Source: Candidatus Moranbacteria bacterium UBA4824 (GTDB taxonomy: Bacteria > Patescibacteriota > Minisyncoccia > Moranbacterales > UBA2206). From it: a stretch of 5,348 bases of DNA. This document shows positions 1 to 3,783 of this stretch, piece after piece (within the stretch, counting starts at the first letter, position 1; every line of letters begins with the position of its first letter). The notes beneath the pieces were generated by a model that searched no databases, was not told the DNA's origin, and saw only the letters and a program-made list of their open reading frames with translations. The stretch is from NCBI GenBank assembly GCA_002400405.1, contig DHFM01000014.1, positions 1-5,348 of the forward strand. The letters run 5' to 3'. Made by a program: the position numbers and the translations under genes.

Positions 1-30
1 AATATCTTCTAGTCTAGAGCCTTAAAAATT

Positions 31-360
31 ATGAATGATCGAATATACAAAGTAAATAAACTTGTGAAAAATCACGTTGGCGATATTATCCTAAAAAACC
101 TCTCTTTGAAAGATGGGGTTTTTATTACCATCGCCAAGGTTGACACAACTACTGATCTTCGCTATACTCGAGTGTTTGTTAGTGTTTTCCCGGAAAAAGA
201 AATTTCCTATGCCATGAAAACATTGGAAAAAGAAGTCTTTCAAATTCAGGGAAAACTTAACAAAAAACTCCATATGCGTCCGCTACCAAAAATTGAATTT
301 CGCCTAGACCTTACAGAGTCTGAGGCGGATAAAATCGAGAAGATATTAAAAGAAATCTGA
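31..360 (+). CDS. rbfA: Ribosome-binding factor A
   Basis: RbfA is a small cytoplasmic KH-like protein that binds the immature 30S subunit and assists 16S rRNA 5'-end maturation, also in the cold. The 109 aa fit the family's usual 100-130. Recognisable blocks are the N-terminal helix (residues 1-24), the signature stretch TDLRYTRVFVSV at 41-52, a helix ending in the basic KLNKKLHMRPLP (75-86), and the closing strand KIEFRLD (87-93). The ATG at 31 is the first start after an in-frame TAG at 10-12. No Shine-Dalgarno is visible, only AAAAATT. Stops occur in all three plus frames within bases 10-25, so any upstream gene ends by base 25 (infB is typical there but cannot be seen). It ends with TGA, so TGA is a stop codon in this organism. 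An NrnA-like gene follows in the same direction, a classic rbfA neighbour. Confidence 0.93.
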   Translation: MNDRIYKVNKLVKNHVGDIILKNLSLKDGVFITIAKVDTTTDLRYTRVFVSVFPEKEISYAMKTLEKEVFQIQGKLNKKLHMRPLPKIEFRLDLTESEADKIEKILKEI

Positions 361-465
361 ACCACTGACCTGCCTCGCCGGCAGGCGGGTTATCACATGA
401 TTATCCTGATTTCACTGAATTTTAATTCATGTGTAATCATGTGCAAATCAGTGATAATCAGTGGT
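361..465. repeat. Palindrome-rich spacer with 10-11-bp tandem repeats
   Basis: The spacer starts directly at the rbfA stop and ends 9 bp before the next start codon. It opens with ACCACTGA (361-368) and closes with the reverse complement TCAGTGGT (458-465). Inside are a GC-rich hairpin (368-375 with 383-390, arms ACCTGCCT/AGGCGGGT, one G-T pair), CACATGATTA (394-403) against TAATCATGTG (434-443), CACTGA (413-418) against TCAGTG (448-453), and GAATT/AATTC around 417-428. The right part is also a degenerate tandem series starting at 424, 435, 446 and 456, each unit like AATCAGTGAT. The GC-rich hairpin stands out against AT-rich surroundings. It looks like a dispersed intergenic repeat rather than a regulator; function unknown. 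Confidence 0.7.
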
Positions 466-474
466 TCTGAAATT

Positions 475-1434
475 ATGTCTAAATATTCCAAGGAATTTCA
501 TACTCTTAATTATGTTATAAATGAATCTGATAATATTCTTCTTTTTGCGCATTCCCGTCCGGATTCTGATACGATTGGTTCTGTTTTAGCTTTACGCGAA
601 TATATCAAAAGTCTTGGAAAAAATGTTGACATCGCTTGCAGTGATCCCTATCCAACATATCTCGAAAGTCTTTCCCCTAATTATTTCAATTTTCCACAAA
701 ACTTAGACCTCAAAAAATATAACCTTGTGATTGCTACTGATAGTGTTGAGCGAGGTTTTCAAAAAGTGAAAAATAACTTTGGAGAAAAACAAATTATTGC
801 ACTGCTTGATCATCATCCCGATATCACAATCAAAGGTGACATCAACGTCATTGACCCAAATTATTCCTCTGTTTGCGAAATAATTTATGATTTTTTTGAA
901 TTTAATAAAATAAAACTCACTCGAAATATTTCCACTTTTTTGCTTTTGGGAATTCTGGGCGACACGGGCATGTTCCAGCATTCCAACACTACCGCGCGCG
1001 TGATGGAAATTGCTTCCATACTGATAAAAAATGGAGCGCCTCTTTCCAAAATAATTAGCATTGCTTTTTCTAATAGAAACATCTCTACTTTGAAACTGTG
1101 GGGCAGAGCCTTTGAAAAAGCCAAGATCAATCCGGAAAATGGAATGATCGTTTCAGTTCTCACGCAAAAAGAAATGGAGGATTGTGGCGCCACAGCTGAC
1201 GACATCGCCCAAGTTTCCGGAATCCTAAACACCGTCCCAGGCACAAAGTTCGCTCTCATTCTTTCTGAACGAGGTGATGGAATAATTAAAGGCAGTCTTC
1301 GCTCAGAAGAATATAAAGGAGCCGACGTTTCTAAAATTGCTGCTCAATTTGGTGGTGGTGGCCACCGCCTTGCGTCTGGTTTTGAAATTAAAGGTAAGAT
1401 AGTTGAGACAACGGAAGGATGGCAAGTGATATAA
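475..1434 (+). CDS. nrnA: DHH/DHHA1 family phosphoesterase, NrnA-like (oligoribonuclease / pAp phosphatase)
   Basis: This is predicted to be a cytoplasmic Mn-dependent phosphoesterase. NrnA-type members degrade 2-5-nt RNA fragments and can dephosphorylate 3'-phosphoadenosine 5'-phosphate. With the start at 475 it has 319 aa, matching NrnA length. DHH domain motifs: AHSRPDSDTIGS (25-36, metal residues H26, D30, D32), ATDS (87-90, D89), LDHHPD (111-116, the DHH signature), and LGDTGMF (161-167, D163). The C-terminal DHHA1 substrate domain shows KGSLRS (272-277) and QFGGGGHRLASG (291-302). The ATG at 475 was preferred over the in-frame ATG at 397, because 397-474 is repeat DNA and would add 26 residues unlike any DHH N-terminus. 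No Shine-Dalgarno is seen. Position after rbfA supports NrnA rather than a RecJ exonuclease, which would be much longer. Family is certain; the exact substrate is inferred. Confidence 0.9.
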   Translation: MSKYSKEFHTLNYVINESDNILLFAHSRPDSDTIGSVLALREYIKSLGKNVDIACSDPYPTYLESLSPNYFNFPQNLDLKKYNLVIATDSVERGFQKVKNNFGEKQIIALLDHHPDITIKGDINVIDPNYSSVCEIIYDFFEFNKIKLTRNISTFLLLGILGDTGMFQHSNTTARVMEIASILIKNGAPLSKIISIAFSNRNISTLKLWGRAFEKAKINPENGMIVSVLTQKEMEDCGATADDIAQVSGILNTVPGTKFALILSERGDGIIKGSLRSEEYKGADVSKIAAQFGGGGHRLASGFEIKGKIVETTEGWQVI

Positions 1435-1435
1435 A

Positions 1436-1553
1436 ATTTTCAATTCACAATTTCCAATTTTCAGTGAATGACAAATTTTCAATTTTCAATAATTTTTTTG
1501 AAAATTATTTAATTGAAAATTCATTGAAAATTGAAACTTGAAAATTAGAAATT
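1436..1553. repeat. AT-rich long imperfect inverted repeat (AATTTTCAATTTTCA type)
   Basis: The left half repeats CAATTTTCA-like units (1438-1487) and the right half repeats the complement GAAAATTGAAAATT (1511-1547). The two halves fold on a perfect 9-bp stem AATAATTTT (1488-1496) / AAAATTATT (1501-1509) around a TTTG loop. The whole is an imperfect hairpin of roughly 110 bp downstream of the DHH gene. Such CAATTTTCA/TGAAAATTG arrays recur in intergenic regions of many AT-rich bacterial genomes. No coding potential is seen. It may be a repeat element or an mRNA 3'-end stabiliser upstream of the terminator. Confidence 0.65.
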
Positions 1554-1554
1554 T

Positions 1555-1581
1555 GAGCGACTTTCTTATCGCTCTTTTTTT
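1555..1581 (+). terminator. Intrinsic terminator after the NrnA-like gene
   Basis: A perfect 6-bp stem GAGCGA (1555-1560) / TCGCTC (1569-1574) with an 8-nt loop is followed directly by seven T (1575-1581). It lies on the coding strand, 120 bp after the DHH gene stop, and ends the rbfA-nrnA transcript before nfo. Confidence 0.8.
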
Positions 1582-1582
1582 A

Positions 1583-1591
1583 TGCTAAAAT
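1583..1591 (+). promoter_or_regulatory. Candidate extended -10 promoter of nfo
   Basis: TGCTAAAAT reads as an extended -10 (TGnTAAAAT, 5/6 to TATAAT), 32 bp before the nfo ATG and immediately after the terminator T-run. The -35 position (TTCTTA, 1563-1568, spacing 17) is poor, as is common for extended -10 promoters. There is no Shine-Dalgarno between it and ATG 1624. Confidence 0.5.
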
Positions 1592-1623
1592 GAAACTATC
1601 CTAATCTAATAAAATTTACTTTT

Positions 1624-2490
1624 ATGAATATAGGTTGTCACATCTCAATCGCCGGCGGAATTTTTGAAGCTCCCAAAAGAGCCCATGATTTAGGTTGCGA
1701 ATGCATGCAAATTTTCACCCGTTCACCTCAAGGAGGAAAAGCTTCTGAACTAACTCCTGAATTAATTCAGGAATTTAAACTAAAAGCTAAAAGCTATAAC
1801 CTAAAAGCTACCTACATTCACACGCCATATTATATCAACTTTGCTTCAGGGAATAATCGCATTCGTTATGGGTCCGTGAGCGTGGTGCGAGATGAGTTGG
1901 AACGAGGCAATCTAATTGGCGCCAAATATGTGATGACCCATCTTGGCACTGCCAAAGATCTCGGCCAAAAAGAAGCTCTCAAAACTACTATTGAAATGCT
2001 CAAAAAAACTTTAGAAGGATACAACGGAAAAACAAAATTACTTTTGGAAAACAGCGCTGGCGCTGGGGAAATTATTGGCGATGATCTTTCTGAATTAGCA
2101 GAAATTATCAATGGCGTAAGGACAGGTTTGAAACCTGTCCCTTCGGATGCTATCGCTGGAATTTGTCTCGACACCCAACACTCTTTCGCCTCCGGTTATG
2201 ATTGGCGAGATTTTAATGTAAGGACAGGTCGCGACCTGTCCCTCCTAGAAAAAATCGACCAAGAAATTGGCCTTGAAAATATAAAACTAATTCACGCCAA
2301 CGACAGTCTCACCGAATGTAATTCAAGAAAAGACCGCCACGCCCACATTGGCGAAGGACTAATCGGCAGTAATGCTTTCAAAAATATCATCGCTTTTGCC
2401 AAGGAAAATGAGATTGATATGATCTTAGAAACCCAACACGATCGTGTCGCAGACGATATAAAAATATTAAAGCAATTTCGTGATTCATAA
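1624..2490 (+). CDS. nfo: Endonuclease IV (AP endonuclease) with two in-frame palindromic inserts
   Basis: Endonuclease IV cleaves DNA 5' to abasic sites and removes 3' blocking groups in base excision repair, using a TIM barrel with three zinc ions. All nine zinc ligands of the family can be placed: H66, H106 (THLGT), E142 (LENSAG), D183 and H186 (CLDTQH), H224 (IHANDS), D237 and H239 (KDRHAHIGEG), E269 (LETQ). The N-terminus MNIGCHISIAGG is typical and supports the ATG at 1624. At 288 aa it is slightly long. Two REP-like palindromes are translated within it: residues 165-173 (VRTGLKPVP) between the helix after E142 and the D183 strand, and residues 199-207 (VRTGRDLSL) between GYDW and the next helix. 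Removing either restores a normal loop. The gene is otherwise intact and probably functional. It has its own terminator upstream and candidate promoter, and is followed by a REP and a RAYT gene. Confidence 0.95.
   Translation: MNIGCHISIAGGIFEAPKRAHDLGCECMQIFTRSPQGGKASELTPELIQEFKLKAKSYNLKATYIHTPYYINFASGNNRIRYGSVSVVRDELERGNLIGAKYVMTHLGTAKDLGQKEALKTTIEMLKKTLEGYNGKTKLLLENSAGAGEIIGDDLSELAEIINGVRTGLKPVPSDAIAGICLDTQHSFASGYDWRDFNVRTGRDLSLLEKIDQEIGLENIKLIHANDSLTECNSRKDRHAHIGEGLIGSNAFKNIIAFAKENEIDMILETQHDRVADDIKILKQFRDS
1755..1772. repeat. 18-bp perfect palindrome inside nfo
   Basis: TCCTGAATTAATTCAGGA is its own reverse complement and lies within codons 44-50 (TPELIQE) of nfo. The encoded residues are ordinary for the family, so this may be chance in AT-rich DNA. 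It does not match the GGACAGG repeat family. Confidence 0.4.
2116..2142. repeat. REP-like palindrome, copy 1 (in frame in nfo)
   Basis: A perfect 10-bp inverted repeat, GGACAGGTTT (2120-2129) and AAACCTGTCC (2131-2140), with a single G between, preceded by GTAA and followed by CTTC. It is read as VRTGLKPVP (nfo residues 165-173). Endonuclease IV homologues have a short loop here (E. coli E145 to D179 is 34 residues; here the equivalent E142 to D183 is 41). The feet are degenerate relative to GTAG/CTAC of copy 4. Confidence 0.9.
2218..2243. repeat. REP-like palindrome, copy 2 (in frame in nfo)
   Basis: The core GGACAGGTCGCGACCTGTCC (2222-2241) is a perfect 20-bp palindrome, preceded by GTAA. 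It encodes VRTGRDLSL (nfo residues 199-207). The core is identical to that of copy 4 in the RAYT gene, while the centre (TCGCGA) differs from copies 1 and 3 (TTTnAAA). It lies 75 bp after copy 1, in the same codon phase. Confidence 0.9.
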
Positions 2491-2493
2491 AAT

Positions 2494-2507
2494 GTAGGGG
2501 CGGGTTT
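2494..2507. repeat. REP half-site (left arm only)
   Basis: GTAGGGGCGGGTTT matches the REP left arm GTAGGGACAGGTTT at 12 of 14 positions, both differences being A to G. It has an intact GTAG foot, but the right arm is missing: TGTA follows and then copy 3 begins. It looks like a truncated member fused to the next copy in the nfo-RAYT gap. Confidence 0.55.
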
Positions 2508-2508
2508 T

Positions 2509-2533
2509 GTACGGACAGGTTTCAAACCTGTCC
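2509..2533. repeat. REP-like palindrome, copy 3 (intergenic, upstream of RAYT)
   Basis: GGACAGGTTT (2513-2522) and AAACCTGTCC (2524-2533) form a perfect 10-bp inverted repeat around a single C, preceded by GTAC. It ends 12 bp before the RAYT start codon, so a hairpin in the mRNA would sit at the ribosome-binding region. The right foot (TGTC) is degenerate. Confidence 0.88.
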
Positions 2534-2545
2534 TGTCTTCAAAAA

Positions 2546-3055
2546 ATGCCAAACAAAAACCGAAAATCAAATCGTTTGAAAAATTTCAATTATTCCCAAA
2601 ATGGAATGTATTTTGTGACGATTTGCACGAAAAATAGAGAACATTATTTTGGGGAAATTTCAAATGGGACAATGCATTTGAATGATTATGGAAACATTAT
2701 TAAACAACAATTAAATTGGTTAACCGAACAATATAAATACGTAAATCTTGATTGTCAAATTATCATGCCAAATCATGTGCATTTGATTGTTGAAATCATA
2801 TCTACAGTAGGGACAGGTCGCGACCTGTCCCTACCCACAAAAATAAAACCATTATCTGAATTGGTAGGTGCGTTTAAAACCACCTCATCAAAATTAATTC
2901 ATAGATTTGATTGTAATTCGTTTTCTTGGCAACGCTCATTCCACGACCACATCATCCGAAACGATATCGAATTAAACAAAATCCGTGAATATATAATTAA
3001 CAATCCAAAAAATTGGGAAAGAGATCGCAATAATGCAGAAAATATTTTAATGTAA
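2546..3055 (+). CDS. REP-associated tyrosine transposase (RAYT, IS200-like Y1 HUH family)
   Basis: RAYTs are single-copy relatives of IS200/IS605 transposases that cut and join single-stranded REP hairpins through a tyrosine nucleophile. The 169-aa product shows the family start (RLKNFNYSQNGMYFVTICTK, 10-29), the metal-binding HUH motif in IMPNHVHLIVEI (73-84, H77 and H79), and the C-terminal SWQRSFHDHIIRND with REYIINNP (Y149 the likely nucleophile). Key residues are all present, so it may be active. Residues 88-96 (VGTGRDLSL) are encoded by a perfect REP palindrome, in the variable loop between the HUH and the KPLSELVGAFKT helix. The ATG at 2546 was chosen because the in-frame TTG at 2507 lies at the junction between two repeat elements and would translate copy 3. 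No Shine-Dalgarno is visible. There are no IS ends of its own, consistent with a domesticated RAYT rather than an insertion sequence. Confidence 0.93.
   Translation: MPNKNRKSNRLKNFNYSQNGMYFVTICTKNREHYFGEISNGTMHLNDYGNIIKQQLNWLTEQYKYVNLDCQIIMPNHVHLIVEIISTVGTGRDLSLPTKIKPLSELVGAFKTTSSKLIHRFDCNSFSWQRSFHDHIIRNDIELNKIREYIINNPKNWERDRNNAENILM
2807..2834. repeat. REP-like palindrome, copy 4 (in frame inside the RAYT gene)
   Basis: This is a perfect 28-bp palindrome. The left arm GTAGGGACAGGTCG (2807-2820) is exactly complementary to the right arm (2821-2834). It is the only copy with both feet intact (GTAG and CTAC). It encodes VGTGRDLSL (RAYT residues 88-96) in the same phase as the nfo copies. The GTAG tetranucleotide 5' of a hairpin is the mark that characterised RAYTs recognise in enterobacterial REPs. 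Confidence 0.95.
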
Positions 3056-3063
3056 AATAAAAA

Positions 3064-3093
3064 TCGGCAAGCACCACGATGGGCGCCTGCCGG
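3064..3093 (-). terminator. GC-rich hairpin between convergent genes, candidate terminator for the minus-strand gene
   Basis: CGGCA (3065-3069) pairs with TGCCG (3088-3092), extended by an inner GC/GC pair after one mismatch. On the minus strand the hairpin is followed by ATTTTTATTTTA, a good U-rich tract, 5 bp after the stop of the 164-aa gene. On the plus strand only GAGTTTTA follows, so it would be weaker for RAYT, whose stop is at 3055. Its right arm shares CCGGCAGGCG (reverse complement) with the hairpin at 378-387, so it may also be a dispersed repeat. Confidence 0.5.
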
Positions 3094-3097
3094 AGTT

Positions 3098-3592
3098 TTA
3101 ATCGTAAGTCGTAAGATCAGGGACATCTCTATCTTCTTGAAATCGTATAGACAAATACGTTCCATCTTCTTTTTCGATAATTTCAACTCTATTCAAATAT
3201 TCATATTCGAAGAAATAATCTCTTACAAGCTGAATTATTTTTGTAATTAGAAAACGAGATTTAAACATTTCATCATCTGCTTTTTTCTCTAGTAATGAAT
3301 AATATTCCCCTTCTCTTTCAAAATCAATTATTCTGAGATTTGAAACCTTAAATATAAACGGATCTACATGACCTCTCTCCCCCATATCTATGGCTTGTTT
3401 TTCGATATCCCTCACCATTTTATTGCGTTCATTATATATATCTACAGCCAATATCTTTTCCGCAATAACATCAAGCTTGTTTTTTCTGTTAATGTCTTCT
3501 TGTTTTTTTCTTTCCACATTTTTTAAAATAACTTCCCGCACTTTAAAACGAATTTTTCCTTCATCTATATAGCAATAGCGATATTTTTCCAT
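3098..3592 (-). CDS. Hypothetical charged 164-aa protein
   Basis: I do not recognise the family. The product is rich in Lys, Arg, Glu and Asp, with no signal peptide or membrane segment, so it is probably cytoplasmic. Visible pieces are a basic/acidic helical stretch (about 15-68, with KNVERKKQEDINRKNKL), a mixed central part containing GERGHVDPFIFKVSNLRIIDFE (71-92), a predicted helix (100-128), and a C-terminal strand pair EIIEKEDGTYLSIRF (137-151). It is supported as real by its length, biased composition, ATG start and the strong Shine-Dalgarno GGGAGGAG six bases upstream (3599-3606), unlike other genes here. It lies convergent to RAYT and divergent from the TrmB-like regulator, which might control it. 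Confidence 0.75.
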   Translation of the reverse strand: MEKYRYCYIDEGKIRFKVREVILKNVERKKQEDINRKNKLDVIAEKILAVDIYNERNKMVRDIEKQAIDMGERGHVDPFIFKVSNLRIIDFEREGEYYSLLEKKADDEMFKSRFLITKIIQLVRDYFFEYEYLNRVEIIEKEDGTYLSIRFQEDRDVPDLTTYD

Positions 3593-3598
3593 TTAATT

Positions 3599-3606
3599 CT
3601 CCTCCC
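3599..3606 (-). promoter_or_regulatory. Strong Shine-Dalgarno of the 164-aa gene
   Basis: The minus strand reads GGGAGGAG, then six bases (AATTAA), then the ATG at 3592. It fixes the start codon and is the only clear Shine-Dalgarno in the window, suggesting the gene is efficiently translated or of different origin from its neighbours. Confidence 0.8.
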
Positions 3607-3659
3607 ATAGATAAATATTTATTTAATTTTCAATGTTCTTTCCAGTTTCTAGATACTAA

Positions 3660-3688
3660 ACATTACCAAAAATATCACCGTATGTCAA
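3660..3688 (-). promoter_or_regulatory. Candidate promoter of the 164-aa gene
   Basis: The minus strand has a consensus TTGACA (3688 down to 3683), a 17-bp spacer, and TAATGT (3665 down to 3660; 3 of 6 to TATAAT). The 5' leader would be about 60 nt. The -35 box is half of the inverted repeat at 3682-3702. The weak -10 leaves this tentative. Confidence 0.4.
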
Positions 3689-3702
3689 TTCTATTTTGAC
3701 AT
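3682..3702. promoter_or_regulatory. Inverted repeat, candidate operator in the divergent promoter region
   Basis: ATGTCAA (3682-3688) and TTGACAT (3696-3702) are exact reverse complements separated by seven bases, giving a 21-bp dyad with about 14 bp between half-site centres. It sits between divergent genes, one encoding a winged-helix regulator, so it could be an autoregulatory operator. The half-sites equal the -35 consensus TTGACA, so it could instead be two back-to-back -35 boxes. Confidence 0.45.
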
Positions 3703-3713
3703 TTTAATATCAT

Positions 3714-3742
3714 TTGACAAAGCCTTTATTCTAGCTTAATAT
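3714..3742 (+). promoter_or_regulatory. Candidate promoter of the regulator-phosphoesterase operon
   Basis: A consensus -35 TTGACA (3714-3719), a 17-bp spacer and TAATAT (3737-3742; 4 of 6). TATTAT at 3740-3745 is a better -10 but with 20-bp spacing. It lies about 40 bp before the regulator ATG and 11 bp after the inverted repeat, so a protein bound there would abut the polymerase. Confidence 0.55.
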
Positions 3743-3783
3743 TATAGATGACGAAATAATACTGACAACATTAAATTATATCT

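Noticed and set aside
91..273. Minus-strand open frame opposite rbfA
   Set aside because: It lies wholly within a confident gene, has no family resemblance, and is an antisense shadow.
358..360. Possible TGA recoding as glycine, as in SR1/Gracilibacteria
   Set aside because: rbfA ends at TGA exactly at the usual family length and the following DNA is repeat; the other genes have no internal TGA.
397..474. N-terminal extension of the NrnA-like gene from the ATG at 397
   Set aside because: The 26 extra residues come entirely from the palindromic spacer and do not resemble a DHH N-terminus; MSKYSKEF at 475 starts at the usual distance from the first motif.
703..1259. Two minus-strand open frames opposite the NrnA-like gene
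   Set aside because: They overlap conserved DHH motifs on the other strand and have no recognisable domains or start signals.
1780..1810. Direct repeat CTAAAAGCTA (1780-1789 and 1801-1810) within nfo
   Set aside because: Short, AT-rich and encoding the helical LKAKSYNLKA segment; compatible with chance.
2507..2545. TTG start for the RAYT gene at 2507
   Set aside because: It would translate REP copy 3; the ATG at 2546 gives the typical RAYT N-terminus.
1866..2570. Minus-strand open frames opposite nfo and the RAYT start, containing TGFKPV and TGLKPV peptides
   Set aside because: The peptides are only the reverse reading of the palindromes; nfo is the real gene.
2116..2834. The four GGACAGG palindromes as a CRISPR array
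   Set aside because: Spacing is irregular (about 75, 265 and 275 bp), the intervening DNA is conserved protein-coding sequence, and no cas gene is present.
2899..3186. Minus-strand open frame across the RAYT 3' end and the 164-aa gene 3' end
   Set aside because: It overlaps both genes and passes through the intergenic hairpin; no family signal.
3390..3572. Plus-strand 60-aa open frame with hydrophobic stretches opposite the 164-aa gene
   Set aside because: Apparent membrane character comes from the complement of Lys/Glu-rich codons; it has no Shine-Dalgarno, whereas the minus-strand gene has a strong one.
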